DNA of 64,000 bases from Hofstenia miamia (Eukaryota > Xenacoelomorpha > Acoela). The position numbers and the translations under genes were made by a program. Numbering within the stretch: the stretch's first letter is position 1; every line of letters starts with the position of its first letter. The stretch lies in NCBI GenBank assembly GCA_004352715.1, contig SCFE01000001.1, positions 7,292,495 to 7,356,494 of the forward strand. Reading direction: 5' to 3'. The notes below the pieces were generated by a model. It worked only from the letters and a program-made list of their open reading frames with translations. It was not told where the DNA came from and did not search any database. Of the stretch, positions 1 through 9,812 are shown in pieces.

Positions 1-737
1 TGTATATGTATAAATTATATTAACATTTTGCATGTATGATTTAGGTAATGATATTGCGACTATTTTTGACTTTAATGTCTAAGTATATTTGTTGTTTGTA
101 ATATTTTATATTTTAATTTTTCCAAAACTTGGTTAGCGTTTTTACCAATGTCTAAAAATTTTAAGCATTTTTAATACAATGGATTGCAATCTCTTTTTGT
201 TTAACTATGTTTAATATTTTCCACATGTATTAGCAAAATAGTTTTAAAATAGTTGTTTTCCCGAAATAAACCAATGTACATGTAAGTTTCCCCAAAAAAC
301 GAGATAGCCTTTTTGAAAATATGGAAAATTGATAGCATTGACGAAAACGAAATGTGTGTGCACAGGGTCTGAAAGCAACAATATGCAAAGTAATGTATGC
401 AAAACATGAAGTGTAACCCGTGATATTAACAAAATTAGTCATTACAAACAATAAACTGAAAAAATGTAATTATGTCAAAACAATGAAAATTTGGGCGTGA
501 ATCATTTAAGCAGGTCAGAATGTGCTAATTAAAAATGCATTAGCAAGATGTATCTACCTGTCAAAAAAATCAATTAGCGAGATCTTCAAAGCACTTAGCG
601 TTAAGTATCAATTAGATGACTCAATGCCTAAACCACCCCTTCGATATTCACCATCTGTCACGTGACATGTGACGTCATAAGCTCTCGACCAATCAGAGGC
701 GTTTGTTTGACGTCTCCTTCTGCCCACCATAACTACT
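1..737. repeat. Direct repeat copy 1 (left); matches 4663-5568
   Basis: The block starts at the window edge and is nearly identical, in the same orientation, to 4663-5568. Both copies end at the same 'taactact'. Copy 1 is continuous, whereas copy 2 is interrupted by an N gap. It contains no credible ORF; the short minus-strand frames here overlap each other and are not conserved as protein. It probably belongs to the terminal or subterminal part of the Polinton fragment lying between the copies. The true left end may be outside the window. It is not a normal LTR: there is no TG...CA boundary and no gag/pol between the copies. Confidence 0.85.
655..700. promoter_or_regulatory. Promoter-like cluster in repeat copy 1: CACGTG, TGACGTCA, CCAAT
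   Basis: Within about 35 bp there is an E-box CACGTG (659-664), a full CRE/ATF palindrome TGACGTCA (670-677) and a CCAAT box (689-693), all kept in copy 2. In this AT-rich context such a dense GC-containing cluster is conspicuous. A promoter or enhancer role for the mobile element is inferred. Confidence 0.5.
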
Positions 738-740
738 ATA

Positions 741-1044
741 GCGTCATAAATTACAAAAAAGTAACCAATCTACAAATCAATACATTACAAAAAGTAACAA
801 TTCTTACTGGCTATGGATGAATTACTTTATATTGCTATTTTATTGAGTTATTGTATAGTCATTGTTGTAAAATTTAAATCCTAACCATGATGTACCTAAA
901 ATATATTTTTGCTTAAGGAAGATATTTAAACGCTTTTTAAAAGGTTTCAATTTTTCAGTGCTTTTAATTTCTTTAGGTAGTGAATTCCAGGTTCAAATTG
1001 CAACATTAATGAAAGATTTCTTCAAAACTTTTTTCTTATACTTA
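741..1044 (-). mobile_element. LINE 3' end fragment (RT C-terminus), truncated by gap
   Basis: This is nearly identical to 36961-37270 and in the same orientation. The minus frame just left of the gap encodes the end of a non-LTR reverse transcriptase (KKSFINVAI... leads, in the other copy, to PTWNSLPKEI, the familiar C-terminal pattern of CR1/L2-like LINE polyproteins). The ~70-bp 3' tail seen at 36887-36960 is missing here; the junction with the repeat at ~738 is abrupt. Confidence 0.75.
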
Positions 1045-2044
1045 NNNNNNNNNNNNNNNNNNNNNNNNNNNNNNNNNNNNNNNNNNNNNNNNNNNNNNNN
1101 NNNNNNNNNNNNNNNNNNNNNNNNNNNNNNNNNNNNNNNNNNNNNNNNNNNNNNNNNNNNNNNNNNNNNNNNNNNNNNNNNNNNNNNNNNNNNNNNNNNN
1201 NNNNNNNNNNNNNNNNNNNNNNNNNNNNNNNNNNNNNNNNNNNNNNNNNNNNNNNNNNNNNNNNNNNNNNNNNNNNNNNNNNNNNNNNNNNNNNNNNNNN
1301 NNNNNNNNNNNNNNNNNNNNNNNNNNNNNNNNNNNNNNNNNNNNNNNNNNNNNNNNNNNNNNNNNNNNNNNNNNNNNNNNNNNNNNNNNNNNNNNNNNNN
1401 NNNNNNNNNNNNNNNNNNNNNNNNNNNNNNNNNNNNNNNNNNNNNNNNNNNNNNNNNNNNNNNNNNNNNNNNNNNNNNNNNNNNNNNNNNNNNNNNNNNN
1501 NNNNNNNNNNNNNNNNNNNNNNNNNNNNNNNNNNNNNNNNNNNNNNNNNNNNNNNNNNNNNNNNNNNNNNNNNNNNNNNNNNNNNNNNNNNNNNNNNNNN
1601 NNNNNNNNNNNNNNNNNNNNNNNNNNNNNNNNNNNNNNNNNNNNNNNNNNNNNNNNNNNNNNNNNNNNNNNNNNNNNNNNNNNNNNNNNNNNNNNNNNNN
1701 NNNNNNNNNNNNNNNNNNNNNNNNNNNNNNNNNNNNNNNNNNNNNNNNNNNNNNNNNNNNNNNNNNNNNNNNNNNNNNNNNNNNNNNNNNNNNNNNNNNN
1801 NNNNNNNNNNNNNNNNNNNNNNNNNNNNNNNNNNNNNNNNNNNNNNNNNNNNNNNNNNNNNNNNNNNNNNNNNNNNNNNNNNNNNNNNNNNNNNNNNNNN
1901 NNNNNNNNNNNNNNNNNNNNNNNNNNNNNNNNNNNNNNNNNNNNNNNNNNNNNNNNNNNNNNNNNNNNNNNNNNNNNNNNNNNNNNNNNNNNNNNNNNNN
2001 NNNNNNNNNNNNNNNNNNNNNNNNNNNNNNNNNNNNNNNNNNNN
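1045..2044. other. Assembly gap (1000 N)
   Basis: Exactly 1000 N, so probably a default or estimated size. It removes the C-terminal part of the ATPase to its right and the 5' part of the LINE to its left. Long open frames running across it are meaningless. Confidence 0.99.
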
Positions 2045-2508
2045 ATTCTAATTTGTGCTCTGTCACGCACTGAATTAAACAAAAATATTCCAGAAGCATT
2101 TTTCTGAATTAGACTTGAGTAACGTCCTTTTGAAAAAACCGAATGGGTGATTAATACAATGCCACAATTTAGATGTCTTCCAGTGATAACAAGGTTAGCA
2201 AATGCCTCTGATTGAAGGAGAGTTTCACTCATATCATCAAATATTATTAACGAATTTTGAACGCTGTTTTCACTTAGTAAACTCTCTGAAAATTCCTTGA
2301 AAAATTCCACACGCTTCATTTTCACTTTAAATTTATTATATACATTACTTTGAAAGTGACGAAAAAAGACGATTGCCTTCGAATATCTATCAAAATAATC
2401 TTTATCAATTGATTTACCAAGTAGACTTGTTTTTCCAGAATTCGACGGACCACTGAAAATTAAAAACGTTTGATTGCGTCGTGAGGGAAAAACATTGAAT
2501 GTGGGCAT
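2045..2508 (-). pseudogene. Polinton/adintovirus-type DNA packaging ATPase (A32/FtsK-HerA-like), N-terminal part
   Basis: The frame opens at 2508 (MPTFNVF) and runs into the gap after ~154 residues. Directly visible are Walker A GPSNSGKTS near residue 20, Walker B LIIFDDM near residue 90, and a following ITHS sensor-like motif after a conserved H-x-N-C-G. These define the genome-packaging ATPase of Polintons/Mavericks and adintoviruses, which would drive DNA into a capsid. Two other copies occur at 34949-35386 (+) and 43948-44580 (-); this one keeps the best Walker A. The readable part has no stop, but the C-terminus is lost in the gap and the surrounding element is decayed, so I call it a fragment. 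Confidence 0.85.
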
Positions 2509-2680
2509 GTCTTCTTTATAATGAGTATAGCAAAAAGTTTACATTAACTTATATATTTTTTTTTAAAAAAAAAGACTCAACACATGTATATTAATATACA
2601 ACACATGGAAGGGAATGTTTGAAAATTGAAATCATGTGATTGCTTTATGGAGGAACAATATTAAATGTTGGTATGCCTTC

Positions 2681-3096
2681 TTTATAATGAGAATAGTAAA
2701 AAGATTGCATTTAACTCAGATATTTTTAAAAAAGCCAAAAACATGGTTTTTAAATAATTCACATTCTTTCTAAGTGTTGTATATTAAATTAATTCTTTTA
2801 TTATTCGCTCTAGTATTGTATTTTTTTCTCAAATACATTAGTAAGAAGGAATTGTTACCCAGTAATTACCACTTCATTTTAGTNNNNNNNNNNNNNNNNN
2901 NNNNNNNNNNNNNNNNNNNNTTTATAATGAGAATAGTAAAAAGTTTGCATTAACTTGCATATTTTTAAAAAAGCCAAAAACATGGTTTTAAATAATTCAT
3001 GTTCTTTCTTTTATTATTCGCTCTAGTATTGTATTTTTTTCTCAAATACATTAGTAAGAAGGAATTGCTACCCAGTAATTACCACTTCATTTTAGT
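2681..3096. repeat. Duplicated ATPase leader (2681-2883 and 2921-3096) around a 37-N gap
   Basis: Two direct copies start with 'tttataatgagaatagtaaa' and end in 'accacttcattttagt', separated by N at 2884-2920. A weaker third copy of the start is at 2515-2560, right upstream of the ATPase. The same leader lies upstream of the ATPases at 34.9 kb and 44.6 kb, so it is an element-specific 5' region that has been locally multiplied. The gap may partly reflect assembly trouble. Confidence 0.8.
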
Positions 3097-3466
3097 GTGT
3101 GCGACCCTCCCTAATAATATCAAATTGTTATAAAATATTTATTTGCTATATATTTTGTTTAACTAAGTTTTAAAATTTAATAGAAATTTAGTTTTAATTG
3201 ATAAATTTTTTTATTTATTTTCAATTGTCATTTTACATTTTGAAAAGAAACCATATGAAATACTATTCTAATTTCCATTGTTTTAAAGATATATACATAT
3301 AGTTATATATTCTGTGTGAAATAGTTATAAAATTTTTTAAACATCATGAATTTATTGCATGTTTCTTCTTAAATTGTTTTGTTTTTTGTTTCACTAACAA
3401 CTACTGTTTATGTTATCAGATAAAAATAGAAATCATTGTTACATATATTTATTCTTTATTCTAAAA

Positions 3467-3933
3467 TCACACGCTAAATCTCAGTACAGTTTGTGTTCTG
3501 CCTCCAGGATATAATGATGGTTTATCTTTACCACGTTGAATTCTAAGTCCAATAAGCATCTTGTATTTCCCACCTCTAGTTTTTTCCGCATATCACTTGG
3601 GTAAGCAAAAACAATTGCCATTTTCCAGTATAATTTTTATCATTGGACCATACTTTGTCTGGATACAGAATGCGTTGCAAATTTTTTCCCACTCGCCAAT
3701 TTTTAATTCATTAACGGGAATTTATTTAATTTGATGCTCCTCCAAGATTTCATTCAGTTCGCTGATCACCTCAGGTTGAATTACTTTGCCAATAGTCTCT
3801 ACGGAATACATGGTCTTGGGTAATATTGGCTTCAAAACATATTTTTTGGGTTGTGAGAAAGTGTTTTGTTTGCTCTTCCCAACTTTGGTAGTTTTTGAGC
3901 ATGAGATTTGTTAGCAACTTTTGAAGTCATCAT
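3467..3933 (-). pseudogene. Decayed small Polinton ORF, possibly DNA-binding (T-x-YG motif protein)
   Basis: The minus frame starts MTSKVANKSHAQKLPKLG, shifts once near residue 33, and then reads on with two in-frame stops to a final stop at 3467. The middle has the pattern NELKIGEWEKI...TKYGPMIKI...NCFCLPK, followed by a basic, Gly-rich tail. From memory this resembles the short OB-fold-like proteins with a 'T-K/R-YG' motif found in Polinton/adintovirus-like elements; a single-strand DNA-binding role would be inference. It sits between the ATPase and the element's right end. One frameshift and two stops make it non-functional. Confidence 0.45.
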
Positions 3934-4406
3934 TGAATTTAAAATTGAAAACCTGTTCAAAGTATGTGTTATTTATTACAAACTTTTAGCATACAAACCA
4001 ATCAAAAATAACTTAATTCATTCATCCAATCATCAACTAGAGTTTACATAAACACGTGGTAAAGATCCGTACAATTAGCAGCCAAGTGTAATTTAATTTA
4101 CTTCAATATTAGAAATATTCATATATTTTCAATTTTGATTATTATCTGCATGGCGTAATTATTCCCATTTAATTTTGCAAATGCATAACATTTACACCAA
4201 TGTATTTCTATTTTCACCAAGCACGTTTTTGTTTTAAAATGATTTTTATATTTTAATAGTTTATTCGCCTATATACGCGTTTCAAGTTTATTACATTTAG
4301 ATCAAATGCGAAATTGCGAGTAATTTTGCAATATAATACTTTGGAAGAGTTGAACACCATGTGATGCATACAATCGTGTAAACAAAAGCCTGTAAATTCA
4401 AATAAA

Positions 4407-4577
4407 GTTGAACAATGGTGTGTAAGTTGATAAAGATGAATCAGTCACCAAATGTATACAAAAGTGAACAATGGTGTGTAAGTTGATAAAAGATGAATCA
4501 TCACCAATAGTATGCAAAAGTAAACAATGGTGTGTAAGTTGATAAAAGATAAATCAGTCACCAAATGTGTACAAGCT
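4407..4577. repeat. Three ~57-bp tandem repeats, Polinton subterminal region
   Basis: Units begin at 4407, 4464 and 4520, each with 'aacaatggtgtgtaagttgataaa' spread over the first half and 'atcaccaa' in the second. A related 'gatgtgtaagttgacaaaagat' lies near the right end of the second Polinton (around 45870-45890). Subterminal iterons are typical of elements with terminal inverted repeats and can serve replication or protein binding; that role is not shown here. Confidence 0.75.
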
Positions 4578-5026
4578 GAAAAAACATGGAAAGTTGGGGA
4601 AAGATGTGTGAAGAAAGGATAGCCATGTAAAACTAATATATTAATATTGTATATTTAATGCGTGTATATGTATAAATTATATTAACATTTTGCATGTATG
4701 ATTTAGGTAATGATATTGTGACCATTTTTGACTTTAACGTCTAAGTATATTTGCTGTTTGTAATTTTTTATATCTTAATTTTTCTGAAACTTGGTTAGCG
4801 TTTTTACCAATGTCTAAAAATTTTAAGCGTTTTTATTACAATGGATTGCAATCTCTTTTTGTTTAACTATGTTTAATATTTTCCACATGTATTAGCAAAA
4901 TAGTTTTAAAATAGTTTTGTTTTCCCGAAATAAACCAATGTACGTGTAAGTTTCCCCAAAAAATGAGATAGCCTTTTCAAAAATATGGAAAATTGATAGC
5001 ATTGACGAAAACGAAATGTGTGTGCA

Positions 5027-5163
5027 NNNNNNNNNNNNNNNNNNNNNNNNNNNNNNNNNNNNNNNNNNNNNNNNNNNNNNNNNNNNNNNNNNNNNNNNNN
5101 NNNNNNNNNNNNNNNNNNNNNNNNNNNNNNNNNNNNNNNNNNNNNNNNNNNNNNNNNNNNNNN
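5027..5163. other. Assembly gap (137 N), probably artefactual
   Basis: The 30 bases before the gap (4997-5026) are identical to the 30 after it (5164-5193), and the homologous copy at 1-737 has no insertion at this point. Confidence 0.9.
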
Positions 5164-5485
5164 TAGCATTGACGAAAACGAAATGTGTGTGCACAGGGTC
5201 TGAAAGTGACAAGATGCAAAATAATGTATGCAAAACATGAAGTGTAACCCATGATATTAACAAAATTAGTCATTACAAACAATAAACTGAAAAAATGTAA
5301 TTATATCAAAACAATGTAAATTTGGGCGTGAATCATTTAAGCAGGTCCAAATGTGCTAATTAAAAATGCATTAGTGAGCTGTATCTACCTGTCAAAAAAA
5401 TCAATTAGCAAGATCTTCAAAGCACTTAGCGTTAAGTATCAATTAGATGACTCAACGCCTCAACCACCCCTTCAATATTCACCAT

Positions 5486-5530
5486 CTGTCACGTGACATG
5501 TGACGTCATAACCTCTCGACCAATCAGAGG
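5486..5530. promoter_or_regulatory. Promoter-like cluster in repeat copy 2
   Basis: CACGTG at 5490-5495, TGACGTCA at 5501-5508 and CCAAT at 5520-5524, with the spacing of copy 1 at 655-700. Conservation in both copies is the support; activity is inferred. Confidence 0.5.
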
Positions 5531-5568
5531 CGTTTGTTTGGCGTCTCCTTCTGCGCACCATAACTACT

Positions 5569-5645
5569 CACTATTCAGATAAATTATCAGTTATTGAATT
5601 GTAAACATTTATCTGAATATAGAATCTCTTATCTTATCTTACATA
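5569..5645 (+). mobile_element. LINE 3' tail (solo)
   Basis: This is the reverse complement of 36887-36960. It reads 'attgtaaacatttatctgaa' and ends in 'cttatcttatctta', the short-repeat terminus of a CR1/L2-type LINE. It abuts the end of repeat copy 2. From here to ~7420 I see no gene, only AT-rich sequence with short unconserved frames. Confidence 0.6.
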
Positions 5646-7419
5646 AATAGCTTCGGACTCTGCCATTAAGATATCCTAATACTAATGTGCGCCCAGCTTG
5701 ACAGTAGAGAAAGTTATATTGTATGCATTTCGAGATTACACCCAAGCCTGGCATACATGCTATTGAGACTTGTAAAATATGACACAAAACGGCTCTGTAC
5801 TGACTCAAACAGCAAGTTTACACTCAATAGATTTTGTTTACAGGGTGCGAAGGTGAATGTGCAGTGATTTGACTACCGGAGGAAGAAGGCACATGGACCC
5901 TTGTTCAGTTTTCTAATTTTAATGGCCTCTAACAAAATGCTATCTCAATTTTTTAAAATATATTTCAGAACTAAATGCTGATTCCTTTATATTACAATAT
6001 GTCCATAATAGTGCAATATTGAGAGATTATGGTGGTTGCAAAGGAGGGGGCAAATTAAAGCAAAAAACACAATATACGTTATAATATATAAGCAACTAAA
6101 TTATTTCAGAATAGTTTTAAAATCAATTTATAATTTTGTTAATTAATGAGATGTTGCAAAATATTGTTTCAGTATTTTTTCTACACTTGTATTGCTTATT
6201 TCATTTTTCCAAGAGTAATGGGATCTTATGGATTTTATCCATTATATTTTCCTTCCAAATAATAATATTGAGTTCTACCCTTTGAATTGAATAATGCCAA
6301 ACCCAACTACGGTATTTTTCATTAAAGAAACTTCACTCAGTTAGGGGAATATTTTTTATTATTTTCAGAATTTTTTTATGAGAAGTTATGATTCCTTATA
6401 TCAGCCATCCCAGAATTTTGCATGTTTTCAATAGTTACTATTTTTGGTATCGATTTTAGTATAAAAAGTGAATTTTCAAAAAAATTTGGTTTCACAAAAG
6501 TCATCCCAAAAATTGCAACCACTTCATCAGAATTTTAACTTTAATTTTACAAAGTTTCCCATAAGTTCCCAATTGAGTGCAGATTTAAAAAATGGTGATC
6601 TGATTACTTTGTGCCGTGCCCCATATTTACGTGTTGACATCTGCCTCAAGCTGTATATTATTCTACCCCAAAATGACCTCTTAACAAAATTCTACTAGAA
6701 AAACAATTTACGAGGTGCTATTGCCTTATAGTTGTTCCATGATAGTCATATTCCTAAAAATAGAAATCTACTAACAAACATGAGGTCAATACATTATCAA
6801 AGCATATCAAAATCAATTTAAATTTTGAACTTTATGCCAGTTACAATAATGTAAGATCAAATATTCTTGTTGATTACAACTCCGAAGTTGTTGGTGATTT
6901 TTCCATAAAAATAATTGAGCAACTGAGATTATTGGCAATTTAGAACAATTTAAAAAGAAAAAGTTGAAGCATAATGTGGAAAAATCCATAGAAGTCATCT
7001 ATTGTCGTAACAATGTTTGAGAAATCCCAGAAATCCTTGGAGTAAAAAGGACTATCTATCAGGGTTTTAGGTATTGAATTTGAACTTTGGTATACAAACA
7101 AGTATAACCATAGCCTCTGCAACATCCACACTTTTCTTTTACTAAAACTGAAGTATCTGGGTTTCTATAAAAAGTAACTGGAGACCTTGTATAATTCCTT
7201 GGTGCTAACTAAAATCACTTATGGATTCTCCGTTTGAGGAGGAAGTAATATTTGGAGTTATTAAAGCGGATATAAAAATGGCATTTTCGAAACTCTTCAA
7301 GAAAGTAAATGATTCCTGTGTCAGACATTATTTATGTTCTTTTATGCTCGTTAGAACCAATTTTGCAGAAAAATTCCGCAGCAGACTGCAACCAGTGAAG
7401 CATTAGTAGTAGTCGATTT

Positions 7420-7520
7420 ATTACAGCGCAGATACTTGAGATTTTACTGAAGATTCATTGTAGTTATGTTTGTTTGTAGACAATCTATAATTCAATAAAC
7501 TTTCTTATCTCATCTTAAAG
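7420..7520 (+). mobile_element. LINE 3' tail remnant
   Basis: Ends 'attcaataaactttcttatc' followed by 'tcatctt', similar in layout to the LINE tail at 5569-5645 and 36887-36960. No RT frame precedes it. The stretch 7521-7865 holds nothing I recognise. Confidence 0.4.
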
Positions 7521-7865
7521 CTTTCTAGCAAGCGAATATTATATACAATATATTTATGCAAGACTATTTGTGCTAAGTTCAGAGTAATTTTTTGCAAAGC
7601 ATATCTAACTCTTATCAAGCAGGGAACTTTGGTGCCACTCTGAAAAACCCTTGTCCCATAGCACCTTGGCCAGTTCCACTTCCAAATTGGCACTACTCTC
7701 TCAATGGAACCATGCTACAAGAAAAAAGATTAATATAATTTACATTTAACTAAGCTGTAAAAATATATATTATCGTTTGGAAATTTGCTGATGGCAGAGA
7801 TATATCGAAGCAAGCAAAAATAAAATGTGTTTCACTTATAAATTAAAATACTCTCAAGAATTTTT

Positions 7866-9812
7866 AAATTACTTGATCGTGACGTCTGATGTAATATTTT
7901 TGTTTCAAAGTTTAGTCCGCATTTTTTTAAATGATTAGATATATTAGAACTGTTCTCATGTTTTTTAATTCTTCTTCATAGTTGCCTACTAGAAAAACCA
8001 ATATAATCTTCACCATAGGTGCATTTGATGTAATAAATTATATTTGACTTATTGGTTTCTTCATTTGTAGATTTTAATTGCAATTTCGTTCTTATTTTAT
8101 GATTGTTATACATAAATCTTACTTTTTTATTATTGATATTTTTTTGAGTTCTTTGATCATGTTTTCAGTGTGAAGTCTTCTATATTCGATCTTAAAACAA
8201 AAAATTATCTGAAACCCTAAACAAAATGCTAAGTTTATTACCTGAAGCAAATAGCAACATCAATGCTAAAAAATTTGCTAATGACATAAAACAAAACACA
8301 AAAGGTTATATGGTTTCATATGATATTAAGAGTCTATACACAAACGTACCATTGGAAAAATCAATTGATGCTGCAATTAAACTCCTTAAGAATAAAAACA
8401 CAAAAATTTATAATCTGGAGTATAACACAACAAAAGAACTATTAACTTTAGCAACGAAGAATACTTTAATGGAATTTAATAACATATTTTATCGTCAAAA
8501 AGATGGTTTAGCCATGGGAAATCCGTTAAGTTCTACTCTTGCAAATATATATTTAACTTCAATTGAAAACAAATTTGCAATATCAGACATCCACTTCATT
8601 TATTATCAACGCTATATGGATGATATATTTGCATTAGTAAAAGATGAAGAAGCATCAGAAATCATACTTACAAAATTGAATTTAATTGACAAGAGTATTT
8701 AATTTTACAAAAGAGATTGAAACTAAGAACAAATTTCATTTTTTGAATATACACATAATTAGAAAAGATAACAAATTTGAAACTGGAATCTATTATAAAC
8801 CAACAGACACAGGATAGTTATTGAACTACAACTCAAATACGCCTTTAAATTACAAAATATCATTAATTAAAGGAAACATTCCAATAGAAAACTCCATTGC
8901 TGCATGTGCTAGCCATTTGACTTTAAAGCTAGAATTATGACATATCTTTCATTCAGATTGCTGTATTACTTAGTTGCGGAAATCACATACATGTCACATG
9001 TGTAGAAAACAATCCTCGCATACAATTACATACGTTTGACAAAGTGCATAGAATGCAAACGAATAAAGCTACTTGTGAAGAGGATATAGACGAACTACAT
9101 AATTCAATGCTTAATTGAACTTTAGTATTCTTAACATGAGAAATTTTAGTCAATAGTAACTAATTGGATTTTTAAATGTATAGATGATTTTAAATGATTA
9201 TAATTATAATTTGGTATCAATTTACAGTTAATGGTGATATTAAATTATTTTAGTATTTAAGAGAGATTGATTTCTAATCTAAAAAAATAATTAAAGGATG
9301 TATTCATTGAATACAGCACATATAGAACAATTAATCAAGAAATAGGAAAACTTAAGATTGAATTCAAGAAGAAGAATGAATATCCAAGTAATTTCATAGA
9401 TCAATATATTAAGAAATCATTAGAAGACATTAATTAAGAACAAAAGATAAAAAAACAATCAAACTAATTATGAAAATTGTTTTAAGATCGAATATAGAGG
9501 ACTCCACATTGAAACATGATCAAAGAACTCAAAAAATATCAATAATAAAAAAGTAAGATTTACATATAACAATCATAAAATAAGAATGAAATTGCAATTA
9601 AAATCTACAAATGAAGAAACCAATAAGTCAAATATAATTTATCAAATAAAATGCACCTGTGGTGAAGATTATATTGGTTTTTCTAGTAGGCAACTATCAA
9701 GAAGAATTAAAGAACATGAGCCAGTTCTAATATATCTAATCTTCTAATTAAGTGAGTACTAAATATTGAAACAAAAATATTACATAAGACGTCAACATCA
9801 AGTAATTTAAAA
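7866..9812 (+). mobile_element. Penelope-like element (PLE) with 335-bp terminal inverted repeats
   Basis: The segment 7866-8200 is a diverged reverse complement of 9477-9812. Between them lies a Penelope-type reverse transcriptase, and the right repeat itself encodes the GIY-YIG endonuclease region (about 9600-9720, KCTCGEDYIG... RRIKEHE). Long terminal repeats in direct or inverted orientation are a known hallmark of PLEs. The 5' part of the ORF is missing: the frame begins just upstream of the RT palm. Stops and frameshifts after 8702 make it inactive. From 9813 to 13002 I find no gene. Confidence 0.85.
8226..8935 (+). pseudogene. Penelope-type reverse transcriptase fragment
   Basis: The open frame 8226-8702 (158 aa) has the RT core in order: SYDIKSLYTNVPL (motif A), DGLAMGNPLSSTLANIYL (motif B), then RYMDDIFAL (motif C, catalytic YMDD). 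A frameshift at ~8700 moves to a second frame with NFTKEIETKNKFHFLNIHI and IYYKPTDTG, the conserved thumb/linker of PLE RTs (consensus LNFLDV-I, YRKPT-T). The N-terminal RT0-RT2 part is absent. The enzyme would prime from DNA nicked by the linked GIY-YIG nuclease; this copy cannot make a full protein. Confidence 0.85.

Larger units (their letters stand above)
4663..5568. repeat. Direct repeat copy 2; matches 1-737
   Basis: This has the same order and orientation as 1-737. The only large difference is the 137-N gap (5027-5163) plus a 30-bp duplication of gap-flanking sequence. Removing both gives about 739 bp, the length of copy 1. The CACGTG (5490), TGACGTCA (5501) and CCAAT (5520) boxes are all retained. 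Confidence 0.85.

Noticed and set aside
958-2508. Long open frames (up to 488 codons) on both strands across 1-2.5 kb
   Set aside because: They run through the 1000-N gap; only 2045-2508 (ATPase) and 958-1044 (LINE) have real sequence support.
4407-4577. CRISPR-like array
   Set aside because: The whole 57-bp unit repeats with no unique spacers, and the genome is eukaryotic; it is an ordinary tandem repeat.
1-5568. LTR retrotransposon with ~740-bp LTRs
   Set aside because: No TG...CA ends, no primer-binding site or gag/pol; the interior encodes a Polinton ATPase.
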